Positions 24,827 to 33,566 are shown, counted from the stretch's first letter. The stretch is DNA of 37,833 bases from Lentisphaeria bacterium (GCA_017628235.1 JAGBZM010000030.1:1-37833); one strand, 5' to 3'. Made by a program: numbers and translations. The notes: generated by a model not told the origin, from the sequence alone.

Positions 24827-25138
24827 TTACACTCCGAGTTCTTTGGCCAGAGTACTGCTGCTGTAAAATCCGGTAAGGTGTTTGACCATCTGACCGTTGC
24901 GGAAAAAGAAGAGCGAAGGGATCGTTGACACATCAAATGCTGCTGCCAGTTCCCGGTTCTCCTCTGATTCGATATTGACTTTGCCGATGGCGATTTCCGG
25001 ATATGCGGCTGCAAATTTTTCCAATTCCCGGCCCATATTCCGGCAGGGGCCGCACCAGGTCGCATAAAAGTCGATCAATGCCGCCGGTTTGACGATCATC
25101 TGTTTGAAGTATTCCGGATTCAATTCGATTATTTCCAT
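24827..25138 (-). CDS. trxA: Thioredoxin
   Basis: 103 residues from the ATG at 25138, which has a strong AAGGAGG site 8 bp away; the open frame upstream is not homologous. The active site WCGPC is at 28-32 and the cis-Pro at 74 (TIPSLFFF). No signal peptide is present, so it is cytoplasmic. It reduces protein disulfides such as those of ribonucleotide reductase and peroxiredoxins. It is transcribed alone from a divergent promoter region shared with the epimerase. Confidence 0.95.
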   Translation of the reverse strand: MEIIELNPEYFKQMIVKPAALIDFYATWCGPCRNMGRELEKFAAAYPEIAIGKVNIESEENRELAAAFDVSTIPSLFFFRNGQMVKHLTGFYSSSTLAKELGV

Positions 25139-25164
25139 GATTTCTTCCTCCTTTACCATTGTAT

Positions 25165-25192
25165 AATATAAACTGATTCCGGATTTTTTCAA
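25165..25192 (-). promoter_or_regulatory. Candidate thioredoxin promoter
   Basis: Minus-strand TTGAAA (25187-25192) and TATATT (25165-25170) are 16 bp apart, just ahead of the thioredoxin ribosome site. Confidence 0.5.
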
Positions 25193-25202
25193 TCCCCGGC
25201 CG

Positions 25203-25230
25203 TTGACTTGATATTTTTATGTGCTATATT
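25203..25230 (+). promoter_or_regulatory. Candidate promoter for the AGE-family epimerase
   Basis: TTGACT (25203-25208) and TATATT (25225-25230) are 16 bp apart. Transcription would begin near 25237, which rules out an upstream in-frame ATG at 25219 and supports the start at 25267. Confidence 0.55.
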
Positions 25231-25266
25231 AAGCAGTCAACCATGAGAAGCATGAAAGGTGGAAAT

Positions 25267-26448
25267 ATGATAAACTGGCAGGCATACGCTGAAAAATATG
25301 AGTGTGAATTGGTTAATTCCATTATTCCTTTCTGGGAAAAAAATTGTGAAGACAAAGAGTACGGTGGTTATTTCACCAGTCTTGACCGGGATGGGACAGT
25401 TTATGATACGACCAAATATATGTGGATGCAGTGGCGGATCGTTTATATGTTTGCCGAATTGTATCTGGCCGGGTACCGGGAGGAGAATTTTGTATGTCTG
25501 GCGGAACAGGGATTTGATTTCCTCTACCGTCACGGCCGTGATGAAAAAGGCCGTTACTATTTCGCTCTCAACCGTCAGGGCGTGCCGGCAATGGCCCCTT
25601 ACAGTCTTTTTTCAGATTGTTTTGCTGCGATGGGCAGTGCCAAACTTTACAGGATCACCGGAAATAAACTGCATGCCGATGCCGCCTGTCAGGCGATGGA
25701 AAATTACCTTGAGCGCGCCAAAAGCGGCAACAGCGCATTGCAATGGGATAAGAGCATGCCGGGCAAGACCGCTTATCTTTCGCTCGGACACTATATGATG
25801 ATGGCCAACCTGGGACTGATGATGAATGATTGTCTGGGCAGTGACCGCTTCGATTCAGCGATGGATACGGCAGTGGATATGGTGTTGAATAAATTTTATT
25901 CTCCCGAATTCGGTCTGGTCTTTGAGAATATGCCTGTTGACCGGGACAAACCGGATCTTGACAGCAGCATCGGACGTCAGATGAATCCCGGACATGTACT
26001 CGAGGCGATGTGGTTTCTGCTCAACTATCTGGAAAGTGTTCCCGGTTCGGATGATAAGATCGCTGCGATCAATAAAATCATTGCCAATACTCTGGAATTC
26101 GGTTGGGACAAAGAGTACGGCGGTATTTTCTACTTTATGGATGCTCTGGGCAAGCCGCATCTTGAATTGCAGCATGATATGAAACTCTGGTGGGTGCATA
26201 ATGAAGCAACTTTAGCCTGTCTGCATGCATATAAAACCAGTAGCGATCCCCGCTTTGCCGATTGGTTTGAAAAGGTGGATAATTACGCCTTTGCCCATTA
26301 TCCGGACCCGGAATACGGTGAGTGGTTTGCCTACTGCAACCGTCGCGGAGAGGTCACGCACACGCTTAAAGGCGGTAAATGGAAAACCTTTTTCCATGTG
26401 CCGCGCGGAGTGCTTTTTGCCGGGAAACTGCTTAAAACTCTCCATTGA
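25267..26448 (+). CDS. N-acylglucosamine 2-epimerase (AGE) family sugar epimerase
   Basis: 393 residues. The alpha6/alpha6-barrel pattern of the AGE family is clear: EYGGYFTSLDRDG at about 31, KYMWMQWRIVYMFAELY, the HYMMMANLG helix, NPGHVLEAMW, WWVHNEATL and the final FFHVPRGVLF. His residues in the last segments match the acid/base pair of cellobiose/mannobiose 2-epimerases and N-acetylglucosamine epimerases. The enzyme inverts the C2 hydroxyl or amide of a reducing-end sugar in the cytoplasm. Which sugar is not decidable, but sugar-degradation genes nearby suggest a catabolic disaccharide or ManNAc/GlcNAc role. An AGGTGG site precedes the ATG. The frame upstream to 25219 is not used. Confidence 0.88.
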   Translation: MINWQAYAEKYECELVNSIIPFWEKNCEDKEYGGYFTSLDRDGTVYDTTKYMWMQWRIVYMFAELYLAGYREENFVCLAEQGFDFLYRHGRDEKGRYYFALNRQGVPAMAPYSLFSDCFAAMGSAKLYRITGNKLHADAACQAMENYLERAKSGNSALQWDKSMPGKTAYLSLGHYMMMANLGLMMNDCLGSDRFDSAMDTAVDMVLNKFYSPEFGLVFENMPVDRDKPDLDSSIGRQMNPGHVLEAMWFLLNYLESVPGSDDKIAAINKIIANTLEFGWDKEYGGIFYFMDALGKPHLELQHDMKLWWVHNEATLACLHAYKTSSDPRFADWFEKVDNYAFAHYPDPEYGEWFAYCNRRGEVTHTLKGGKWKTFFHVPRGVLFAGKLLKTLH

Positions 26449-26454
26449 AGCTGA

Positions 26455-27333
26455 TTACGGCAGATCCGGCAGTTCCTGCAGTTGGCATTTGCCGTTTTTC
26501 AATTTAAAGAAAAGTTCATCCGGGACCCGCAATCCTCCTGAACCGAATGCCAAGACGGTATTGGGCCGGTTGTCGCCGTGAAAATCACTGCCGCCGGAAA
26601 GCAGCAGCCCGTATTGTTCTGCCGCTTGCGTGACCAATTCAGTCTCTCTGGCACTGAACATGCTGTAATATCCCTCGATGGCATCCAGCCCCATGCTTTT
26701 CAATCTCCGGCAGGAACGCATCAGGAATGCCCGATCCGGCACATCCCGGGTCACCGGATGCGCCCATACCGCGATGCCGCCGGCCTTATGAATAACTTCT
26801 ATCACGTTTTCCGGCAGCGGATACTGCCGTTTTATCCACGCCGGCTTATTGTATCCGAGCAGTTTTTCAAAACAGCTCTGGATAGAGGAGAAACCGTGAT
26901 ATTTCACCAGGGCCCGGGCGAAATGGGGACGGGCGATATCCAGCAGCTGTTTACCGCCGAATTCCGGCATATTTATATCCAGTTCATACCCCAGATAACG
27001 GAGTTTGAGAAAAATATCCCGGTTGCGCTTCATCCTCTGAGTCCGGCAGAAGTCAAGCATTTCCTGCAGCACTTTGCTCCGGCGGTCGATAAACAGTCCG
27101 ATAATGTGGATCTCCCTGTCCGCCAGTTTGCAGGCGACTTCCACGCCGGGAACGGCTTCGCATTCCGGGTGTTCAGCTCCGGCGGCCAGAAACTCCTCCA
27201 AACCGGCGGTCGTATCGTGATCGGTCAGCGCGACGGCGGTCAGATTCAAGTCAAGGGCGGAAGCGTAAACTTCTGCCGGAGTGAATGTCCCGTCGGAAGC
27301 GGTACTGTGGGTGTGCAGATCGATATAATCCAT
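26455..27333 (-). CDS. PHP-domain phosphoesterase (RNase AM-like)
   Basis: 292 residues. The metal-binding PHP motifs are complete: HTHSTASDG (His7, His9, Asp14), LTDHDT, PGVEVA, WAHP and GSDFHG near the C-terminus. The layout matches the family containing YciV/RNase AM, a 5'-3' exoribonuclease and 3',5'-nucleotide bisphosphate phosphatase. The gap to the upstream NMO-like gene is 18 bp and the ribosome site is weak, so coupling is likely. It ends 6 bp from the convergent epimerase. Confidence 0.88.
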   Translation of the reverse strand: MDYIDLHTHSTASDGTFTPAEVYASALDLNLTAVALTDHDTTAGLEEFLAAGAEHPECEAVPGVEVACKLADREIHIIGLFIDRRSKVLQEMLDFCRTQRMKRNRDIFLKLRYLGYELDINMPEFGGKQLLDIARPHFARALVKYHGFSSIQSCFEKLLGYNKPAWIKRQYPLPENVIEVIHKAGGIAVWAHPVTRDVPDRAFLMRSCRRLKSMGLDAIEGYYSMFSARETELVTQAAEQYGLLLSGGSDFHGDNRPNTVLAFGSGGLRVPDELFFKLKNGKCQLQELPDLP

Positions 27334-27351
27334 ACCGTATGGTTTCCGGGA

Positions 27352-28395
27352 TCAGGCCAGACGGTTTTTTACGGCCAGCAATTCGGCATTGGCCCCGGAG
27401 AGCAGCTCTTCGACCAGTTCCGGGATGGTGGTGATTTTATCCATCAACCCCACCGCCTGTCCGGCCATCAGTGAACCGCCGTCGATATCGCCGTCAACAG
27501 CGGCTTTACGCAAAGCTCCCACCCAGAAACGTTCAACTTCTTCCTGCGCCTCCTGCCGGTGGATGGTTCCGGCCTCCAATTCGCGCAGCAGACGCAGCTG
27601 CAATGCACCGAATTTCTGCATACCTTTATTTTTCAGTGCGCGTACCGCCACGACCGGCAGTTTGGAATCATATTGCGGGGTGGCAACGGCATCGCGGGCG
27701 TTGGCTTTGAGAAAGACCTCTTTGAATTTCGGATGCACCGAACACTCTTCGGTCATGACAAATCTGGTTCCCAGCTGCACTCCGGCAGCTCCCATAAGCA
27801 GGAGGTGAGCCATCATTTTCCCGGTGGCCACGCCGCCGGCGACAAAGATCGGTACGGTATCGGCATATTTGAAAAGCAGCTGCTGGATCAGGATCATTGA
27901 TGAGACATGCCCGATATGGCCGCCGGCTTCGCTGCCTTCGAGAATGATGGCATCGGCACCGAAGCGGATCATCCGGTCGGCAATGGAGGTGGTCGAAGCG
28001 AAACACATCACTTTGGCCCCGGTGGCTTTGGCTTCTGCGATCTCGTTGGCCTTCGGGAAACTGCCGGCAAACACGATATAAGGTACATGAGCATCTTTGA
28101 GCATGGCCAGATGTTCTTTATAGGATGGGGCGATGGTGATCAGATTCACCGCGAAATTGTGTTTGGTCAGCGACCGGGTCTCCTCGATCTGCCGGGCGAG
28201 AATATCGGTAGGGGCGTTACCGCCGGCGATGCAGCCGAAACAACCGTTGTTGCAGACAGCGGAAACCAGTTTCGGTTCGGAAACCCAGGTCATGGCACCG
28301 CAGATCACCGGGTAACGGCTTCCCAGAAATTCTGCTCCCCGGCGCATAAGCGGTGAAAGCAGATCCGGAGACATTTGGCCGGAAAAATTATCCAT
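27352..28395 (-). CDS. FMN-dependent nitronate monooxygenase / FabK-like enoyl reductase
   Basis: 347 residues from the ATG at 28395 with a GAGGA site. A TIM barrel of the 2-nitropropane dioxygenase family: GAMTWVSEPKLVSAVCNNGC at the start, FAVNLITIAPSY, the FMN-phosphate loop LEGSEAGGHIGH, then FVAGGVATGKMMAHLLLMGA and GVQLGTRFVMTEE. FabK (enoyl-ACP reductase II) and nitronate monooxygenase share all of these, so the reaction is undecided; the GxMxWV start is somewhat FabK-like. No fatty-acid genes are in the window. It leads a two-gene transcript with the PHP gene. Confidence 0.85.
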   Translation of the reverse strand: MDNFSGQMSPDLLSPLMRRGAEFLGSRYPVICGAMTWVSEPKLVSAVCNNGCFGCIAGGNAPTDILARQIEETRSLTKHNFAVNLITIAPSYKEHLAMLKDAHVPYIVFAGSFPKANEIAEAKATGAKVMCFASTTSIADRMIRFGADAIILEGSEAGGHIGHVSSMILIQQLLFKYADTVPIFVAGGVATGKMMAHLLLMGAAGVQLGTRFVMTEECSVHPKFKEVFLKANARDAVATPQYDSKLPVVAVRALKNKGMQKFGALQLRLLRELEAGTIHRQEAQEEVERFWVGALRKAAVDGDIDGGSLMAGQAVGLMDKITTIPELVEELLSGANAELLAVKNRLA

Positions 28396-28474
28396 AATTG
28401 ACAAATCCTCATATTTGAAATCAACTTTACTCAACGATCCAGTTGCGCTTGCAAAGCACAACCTATTGCCTGTT

Positions 28475-28503
28475 AAAGTAACACCATTATGCGGATTTGT
28501 CAA
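28475..28503 (-). promoter_or_regulatory. Candidate promoter for the NMO/FabK-like gene
   Basis: Minus-strand TTGACA (28498-28503) is perfect; the best -10 at 17 bp is TACTTT (28475-28480), which is weak. Confidence 0.4.
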
Positions 28504-28515
28504 TGTATTTCCGGC

Positions 28516-28548
28516 AAAAAATCCGGATAACCGCTTTTTATTTCCGGA
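28516..28548 (-). terminator. Possible weak intrinsic terminator after the rhamnosidase gene
   Basis: On the minus strand TCCGGA (28543-28548) can pair with TCCGGA (28522-28527) across a 15-nt loop, followed by six Ts (28516-28521). It sits directly after the last gene of the polysaccharide cluster. The stem is short, so confidence is limited. Confidence 0.4.
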
Positions 28549-28556
28549 ATATTACG

Positions 28557-30854
28557 TTAATTCCGGTTATCAAGTTCAATGCCCGGAGGCAGCTCGATTT
28601 TCTTTTCAGCCCTGCCGTTCTGCCAGATGATCGAAACCCGGATATCGCCGTGCGGAGTCGGTACCGCCCCGCTGATATCTACTCCGGGCAGCAGCAGAGG
28701 GGCGAAACTCACGCTGCGCCAAGCCGGGGCCGTCTGGGTAACTCCCAGCAGGATCCGGGAAAAGTGGACGATCGGGTGGGCGCTCCAGGCATGGCAGAAG
28801 CTCAAATCTCCGGAGATATTTTCCAGAAAATTTTCCGGAGTGGTCGAAAATCCGGCGGCGGTAAATTCTCCCCACCAGTTTCTGATGCAGTTGATGACTT
28901 CCCGGCCGTACCCCTTTCCCGTAAGGGCTTCAAAGATATAAAACATGAAGTATGAACTCGGACAGATCATATTCTGCCGGTTGCCTCTTACCAGCGGCAG
29001 CAGAATTTTTTCCAGCCACACATCGTGATCTTCCGGCAGCAGATCCAGCAGTATGGCGATGGCCGCCACATGGGGGCTGTGAGTTTTTACCGGTTCATTT
29101 TTCCAGGTCAATCCGTCGTAAAGCATCCGGCTTTCCGGGTCATAGAGATACCTGATCACAGCATGGCAGCCGTCGGCAAGCTGTTTTGAGAGCCTTTCGC
29201 ATACGGGGGCATCTCCGGCGGCTTGAGCGACGATGAGCAGTTTTTTCAAACTCCACAACCATATCAGATTGTAGAGTGTCGGGGTGCCGTCTTTGAATAT
29301 ATCCGGACACCAGTCCAGAAAGAGCCAGTATCTCCGGTCAAAGGTGAGCAGCCCGGATGGATTGGCCGCCGCTGTCCGGGTGAAATAGTTACAGACTGAA
29401 TCTATCTCCGGGAGCAGCTGCCGGTACAATCCGGTATCACCGGTCTGGAAATAGTGGGCCCAGATGGTGATAAGCCACATTGCTGAATAGTCCGGCAATA
29501 TACAGACATGTCCGGCGGTCGGGGCCATGCCGTAGGTCAGGCCGTCGGGGGTCAGTTTTTTGGCAATCTGCCGGATGCCGCGAGCCAGAAGCCGCGGGTC
29601 GGCGGATAAGCGGAAAGTATTTTGCGCCTGTACTAAAGCATCTCCCCACCATTGGGCATTTTCCCGCTGGGGACAGTCGATGTAGCTGTCTACGGCACAA
29701 CACTTTTGCGTATGTTCGGAAATATCCCGGATTTTTTGCAGTTCCGGGTCGGATGTGATGAATTTACCGCGTATATCCAATGGATAACGTATCTGCCGGA
29801 TGGCGAGATTTATTTTCAAATCGCCGGTTTGGTGGCTCCACAATACCACATAACGCAACCCCCAGGGCATGGTCAATTCGTGGATATTCCTGCCTTTCCG
29901 GAGGATCAGACGGCCGCCGAAAAGGGTGCTGGGATGGCAGACGGTTTCCGGAATATCCGGACGGTTTCCGTCCAGCCGTTCCCGGGTGATGAAGTCCAGA
30001 ACGGTTCCTTCATCCGGGCAATCGATCTCAAAGATCAGTTTGCCTACCAGTTCTTTGCCGAAATCGGCGGTCAGGGCGGTGATGCCGCCGGATAAGGAGA
30101 GTCCGTCAGCAGCGGGGATATATTCCGGCTGCCACTGGAATTGCTCATTGCGGTAACTGTAAAAAATGTGCCGGAGCTTCTGCCAGTTGCTTTCCGCCGG
30201 ATGGTGGCGGGAGGTGAGGACCGTACTCTGCACCCGGGAAATATCGGCGGTCAGCAGCGGAATGCTTCTCTCCTCGAAACTGTGCCAGGGCATACACCCG
30301 GCCACACGCATGAATTCCCCCGGATTACCCGGCCACGAATCATCATCGTAATCCGGAGCAAACCAGTTGTCCTGAGCCTGCCGGAAGTCGAAAAATTCCT
30401 GAAATCCGTACTGTCCCGACCCCCGGGCCACCGCACAGATATATCCCGGTGCCGGGCGCAGTTTCCAGCCGTATCCGGTGGAAATATCCTCTCCGCCGAT
30501 TTTGCCGGAGAGCAGAAAACCGTTATCGCCATCGTAAATATAGGTATAATTGCCCATGCCGAATTGATACAGCAGTGCGGCGATGACATTTTTTCCGCGC
30601 CGCAGATACGGAGCGATATCCAGCCGGTCAAAGGGCCAGTTCCTCTGAAATCCGCGTGCCGGACCGAAGTGGACAAAACTGCCGTTGACATAAAGTGAAT
30701 ATTTCGCATCGGCAGTGACACAGATTTCCGCCTTTTCCGGTACTTCGGTCAGGTCAAAACTCCGGCGCAGCTGGATCCGCCGATCCCTCTCATCCCGTTC
30801 CGGTGAAGGGGAACGCAGCCAGTATGCCCCGGAGAAAACATTATAATGATTCAT
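28557..30854 (-). CDS. Alpha-L-rhamnosidase-like glycoside hydrolase (GH78-type)
   Basis: 765 residues. The N-terminal beta domains carry SLYVNGSFVHFGPARGFQRN, the usual accessory domain of GH78. The (alpha/alpha)6 catalytic barrel starts near residue 365; its signature DCPQRENAQWWGD lies at 393-405, with Glu398 as the probable general acid. The barrel ends with LSFCHAWSAHPIVHFSR and a beta-sandwich follows. It would release terminal rhamnose from glycans. No signal peptide is present, so it acts inside the cell on imported oligosaccharides. It begins 19 bp after pseudopilin B with a weak ribosome site, so it depends on the upstream transcript. Other clan members (GH106 or related) are possible, but the motif order fits GH78. 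Confidence 0.88.
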   Translation of the reverse strand: MNHYNVFSGAYWLRSPSPERDERDRRIQLRRSFDLTEVPEKAEICVTADAKYSLYVNGSFVHFGPARGFQRNWPFDRLDIAPYLRRGKNVIAALLYQFGMGNYTYIYDGDNGFLLSGKIGGEDISTGYGWKLRPAPGYICAVARGSGQYGFQEFFDFRQAQDNWFAPDYDDDSWPGNPGEFMRVAGCMPWHSFEERSIPLLTADISRVQSTVLTSRHHPAESNWQKLRHIFYSYRNEQFQWQPEYIPAADGLSLSGGITALTADFGKELVGKLIFEIDCPDEGTVLDFITRERLDGNRPDIPETVCHPSTLFGGRLILRKGRNIHELTMPWGLRYVVLWSHQTGDLKINLAIRQIRYPLDIRGKFITSDPELQKIRDISEHTQKCCAVDSYIDCPQRENAQWWGDALVQAQNTFRLSADPRLLARGIRQIAKKLTPDGLTYGMAPTAGHVCILPDYSAMWLITIWAHYFQTGDTGLYRQLLPEIDSVCNYFTRTAAANPSGLLTFDRRYWLFLDWCPDIFKDGTPTLYNLIWLWSLKKLLIVAQAAGDAPVCERLSKQLADGCHAVIRYLYDPESRMLYDGLTWKNEPVKTHSPHVAAIAILLDLLPEDHDVWLEKILLPLVRGNRQNMICPSSYFMFYIFEALTGKGYGREVINCIRNWWGEFTAAGFSTTPENFLENISGDLSFCHAWSAHPIVHFSRILLGVTQTAPAWRSVSFAPLLLPGVDISGAVPTPHGDIRVSIIWQNGRAEKKIELPPGIELDNRN

Positions 30855-30873
30855 GGTATCTTGTGTGAGAATT

Positions 30874-31635
30874 TTATGGGTTGTCTACATCACGTGAAAA
30901 ACGTTCAAGCAAGGGCAAATCCCGCCAGGGAGCTGCCGGTTCACTGAAAATCTGCGTCTCAACATGCCCATCCATGTAGCCGATGGTTGCACTTTTACCT
31001 TTACTGTGCAGCGGCATCAATGTACTGGGGGAAGCGGTATAACATCCGATATAGTATTGTGACCAGAAATCTGAGAAAAAGCATTCTGCGAATAATACTT
31101 TTGTTGATGGATTTTTGAATTTTCCGGGTTGAGTTGTTACATGAACGACATCGTATTTGTTAGTATCTTTGTTTTGCAATCCCAATTCGCCGGATGCATC
31201 AGGCGGCAAGCGGATGATGGTATTCAGGCCGTAAGTCGGATAAGCGTAAGGATTCATTCCACCGTTTTTAAGAAAATTCTCTGTTTCTGCCGAATTTTTC
31301 CACTCTGCCATCCGGGTGCGCCCGGTGGCAGATTGTTCCGCCCGGTTGATCCCGGCTGTACAGACAAATGAAGATGCCGGAGCATATTTGCCTTTGAGCA
31401 GAGTGTGGGTATAAATACCATCTGAACTGCTGTATCTTATTGGAGCCATAAATCCATCATTCTGATCTACATACATTGCTGCTGACGATTCCAGCTGTTT
31501 CATGTTGCTCAAACAGCTGGCAGTATGTGCCCTGTCTCTCGCCGAGTTGAGTGCAGGCAGAAGTATTGATGCCAATATCGCTATTATTGCAATAACGACA
31601 AGTAACTCGATGAGCGTGAAGCTGTACAGCTTCAC
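30874..31635 (-). CDS. Pseudopilin B: prepilin-like protein with a disrupted start
   Basis: 253 residues from a GTG at 31635. The pilin helix [20 protein letters not shown] is followed by [20 protein letters not shown] and a C-terminal globular domain ending in YMDGHVE, the layout of the DUF1559/GspG-like proteins that are abundant in Planctomycetota and Lentisphaerota. The original start is almost certainly ATG 31694-31696 (AAGGA site 6 bp away; [15 protein letters not shown] matches pseudopilin A). A perfect 34-bp tandem duplication at 31616-31683 throws that start out of frame, so it now ends after about 80 residues. The GTG start lacks a good ribosome site. The residue before the cleavage point is Ser, not the usual Gly. 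It may be off, phase-variable or a pseudogene. Confidence 0.75.
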   Translation of the reverse strand: MKLYSFTLIELLVVIAIIAILASILLPALNSARDRAHTASCLSNMKQLESSAAMYVDQNDGFMAPIRYSSSDGIYTHTLLKGKYAPASSFVCTAGINRAEQSATGRTRMAEWKNSAETENFLKNGGMNPYAYPTYGLNTIIRLPPDASGELGLQNKDTNKYDVVHVTTQPGKFKNPSTKVLFAECFFSDFWSQYYIGCYTASPSTLMPLHSKGKSATIGYMDGHVETQIFSEPAAPWRDLPLLERFSRDVDNP

Positions 31636-31683
31636 TTTCTGGATAGAAAGTGAAGCTGTACAGCTTCACTTTCTGGATAGAAA
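31616..31683. repeat. Perfect 34-bp tandem duplication in the pseudopilin B leader
   Basis: Copies at 31616-31649 and 31650-31683 are identical; each starts GTGAAGCTGTACAGCTTCAC and ends TTTCTGGATAGAAA. A partial GTGAA follows at 31684-31688. Pseudopilin A has a single copy at the equivalent place. Because 34 is not a multiple of three, the second copy shifts the reading frame. Confidence 0.95.
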
Positions 31684-31688
31684 GTGAA
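31616..31688. repeat. Compound palindromic element, duplicated, in pseudopilin B
   Basis: The 20-bp perfect palindrome GTGAAGCTGTACAGCTTCAC occurs at 31616-31635 and 31650-31669. Each overlaps a 24-bp hairpin (TTCACTTTCT, GGAT loop, AGAAAGTGAA) at 31631-31654 and 31665-31688. The shared TTCAC/GTGAA blocks mean the two hairpins compete for the same bases. Confidence 0.85.
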
Positions 31689-31789
31689 TGTTCCATTTGT
31701 TGTCCTTTCTTATTTTTTGTTATTATTCCATTTTTGTTGTGATGCATCCACCGGTAAAATCTCTGACCGCTTACCTTTCCCGCCGGTTA

Positions 31790-32599
31790 TCAGTCAAATT
31801 TTCCACCATTCCAATGTTGAGCCTTGAGGCCATAGTTTTTGACCGTCGGTCTGTTATAACTGCCGGTATTAGTCAGCTGCAGATAAGGATCATCCAATGC
31901 TGCTTGTTTGGCTTCCACATGCCCGTCTCCGAATAAAATATTGACACTTTTGCTGTGCCGGGAGTGAGGTTGCCCATAATCTGTTGCTCCAGAAGCTGTT
32001 CCGGCAGCTTTGTTGGAATCCATAACACAATCGCTACCGACTTGGCGCAATGGGTAATTACTGTATGGATCAAAACTGTCCATCAAAACATAAAGCATAC
32101 TTGCGTAACGTATCTTTGACCGTTTTGCGGAGTATCCTTTAGTGGTCTCGTCCTGTTTAGATTCCTGTCCGACATAATTTTTATTATAACCGTAATGGCT
32201 GAAGGCCGTAGGAGATGAATTGGATGCCTGATACGGCAGGTAATCAGGAAGCAGAGGCATGGAGGGACAGACGAAATTTTCCAGACCGACACTTTTGGTC
32301 GACATGATCGCATCACTCCAGGCACTGCGTGTTTCTCCGTCAGAATAGGTGAATACACGGTTTCTTCCCCAGGGATAATTGGGATAAAAATCATCATTGG
32401 CATCGGTGTAGACGTCGAAAGCCAAGCCGAATTGTTTCAGATTGTTGATACAACTTGCCGCCCTGCCGCGTTCCCGGGCAGAATTGAGCGCGGGAAGCAA
32501 TATTGCCGCCAATATCGCGATAATGGCGATGACGACTAAAAGTTCGATCAGCGTGAAGCCGTACGGCTTCACTTTCTGGATAGAAAGTGAATGTTTCAT
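31790..32599 (-). CDS. Pseudopilin A: prepilin-like DUF1559/GspG-type protein
   Basis: 269 residues. The leader [14 protein letters not shown] ends in Gly at the prepilin-peptidase site, followed by [20 protein letters not shown] and [20 protein letters not shown]. The C-terminal domain has [11 protein letters not shown], the DGH motif of this family. The leader codons hold the single-copy palindromic element at 32553-32591. It would be inserted in the inner membrane and cleaved by a PilD-type peptidase, but no secretion ATPase, secretin or peptidase gene is present. It lies between the AraC regulator (49-bp gap) and pseudopilin B (93 bp). An AGGAGA site sits 10 bp before the ATG. Function is unknown; an envelope or glycan-related role is inferred from context. 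Confidence 0.88.
   Translation of the reverse strand: MKHSLSIQKVKPYGFTLIELLVVIAIIAILAAILLPALNSARERGRAASCINNLKQFGLAFDVYTDANDDFYPNYPWGRNRVFTYSDGETRSAWSDAIMSTKSVGLENFVCPSMPLLPDYLPYQASNSSPTAFSHYGYNKNYVGQESKQDETTKGYSAKRSKIRYASMLYVLMDSFDPYSNYPLRQVGSDCVMDSNKAAGTASGATDYGQPHSRHSKSVNILFGDGHVEAKQAALDDPYLQLTNTGSYNRPTVKNYGLKAQHWNGGKFD
32553..32591. repeat. Compound palindromic element in pseudopilin A
   Basis: GTGAAGCCGTACGGCTTCAC (32553-32572) is a perfect 20-bp palindrome overlapping a 24-bp hairpin (TTCACTTTCT, GGAT, AGAAAGTGAA) at 32568-32591. It differs from the pseudopilin B element at two symmetric positions only (GCC/GGC versus GCT/AGC), so the palindrome is kept in both. It spans codons 3-16 of the gene. 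Confidence 0.85.
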
Positions 32600-32648
32600 T
32601 TTTTTTGTTTCTCCTTTCGGGTTGATTAAAGCGCGGCATATCTTGCTG

Positions 32649-33566
32649 TCACACTTTCAGATTATGGATCAATTTTTCTATTAACATTTCCGGAGTCGTT
32701 CCGGGATGATGCAGGATATTGACGATCTCCGGCAGGGGACAGCCCAGATATCTGCGGCACATCCGCCCCAGATAACTGCTGTCACGCAGACCGGACAACT
32801 TGGCGCACTCATTGACATTTCTGCCGACAAAAATCAGCTGCAGGGCATTTTTCAACCGCAGAAACACCAGATATTGGATCGGTGAAAAAGAGGTGACAGC
32901 TTTGAAGTAGTGCCGGAATGCACTTTCGCTCATGGAAACATGCTGGGCAATTTCCCGGAGCGTCAGGTTTCTGGCCAGATTTTTCTCCATGAAAGTCAGG
33001 GATTGGCTGATCCGGAACGACAGAATATTATCCTGCTGGGCATTCTGACTTTTCCGGTTGCGCCATAATAAAATAAGCAGTTTTTCCAGCAGAATGTGCA
33101 TCATCTCCCGGTGCCCGGCGGCTTTTTCATCCTGTTCGCGTTTGATTTCAAACGCTACATCGATGGCTTTACGTAAACCGCTGTCATCCAGCTGAAATAT
33201 CGCCGATCTTTCACCGTAATCCGGGAAAAGAGTGCCGAATCCCGGCATACAATCTTTGGCCAGAGACAGATTTTCCTCGATAAGATCCTGATGGACAAGA
33301 ATGTTGAAATATTTGGTATTCAACATGTTCTCGTAGTGATGGATCGAACCGGGCGCGTACATGAAAAACTGTCCCGGCTGCAGGATCTGCACGTTTTCAT
33401 TCCATTTATCCAGCACCGTACCATCCACAAAGATCACCAGTTCATAGAAATCTTCGTGGCAGTGACGGGTATCTCTGGCCTGATCAAATGAGAGAAACGG
33501 GCGCATGAAATTACACAATATCAGATCTGAAGTGTATTTTTCCAATTTAAAGTGGTGATATTGCAT
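32649..33566 (-). CDS. AraC-family transcription regulator with cupin-like sensor
   Basis: 305 residues from the ATG at 33566, which has an AGGAGG site 7 bp upstream. The N-terminal cupin-like ligand domain includes [17 protein letters not shown] and [17 protein letters not shown]. The C-terminal double helix-turn-helix begins near residue 195 ([34 protein letters not shown]) and ends [19 protein letters not shown]. The layout matches RhaR/RhaS-type sugar regulators. Located between the secreted glycosidase and the pseudopilins, it probably controls this cluster in response to a sugar such as rhamnose (inference). Candidate sites are the direct repeats near 37651-37777. Confidence 0.9.
   Translation of the reverse strand: MQYHHFKLEKYTSDLILCNFMRPFLSFDQARDTRHCHEDFYELVIFVDGTVLDKWNENVQILQPGQFFMYAPGSIHHYENMLNTKYFNILVHQDLIEENLSLAKDCMPGFGTLFPDYGERSAIFQLDDSGLRKAIDVAFEIKREQDEKAAGHREMMHILLEKLLILLWRNRKSQNAQQDNILSFRISQSLTFMEKNLARNLTLREIAQHVSMSESAFRHYFKAVTSFSPIQYLVFLRLKNALQLIFVGRNVNECAKLSGLRDSSYLGRMCRRYLGCPLPEIVNILHHPGTTPEMLIEKLIHNLKV

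Noticed and set aside
31697..31789. Possible terminator between pseudopilins A and B
   Set aside because: ACCGG/CCGGT blocks can be paired only across a long loop and are not followed by a T run.
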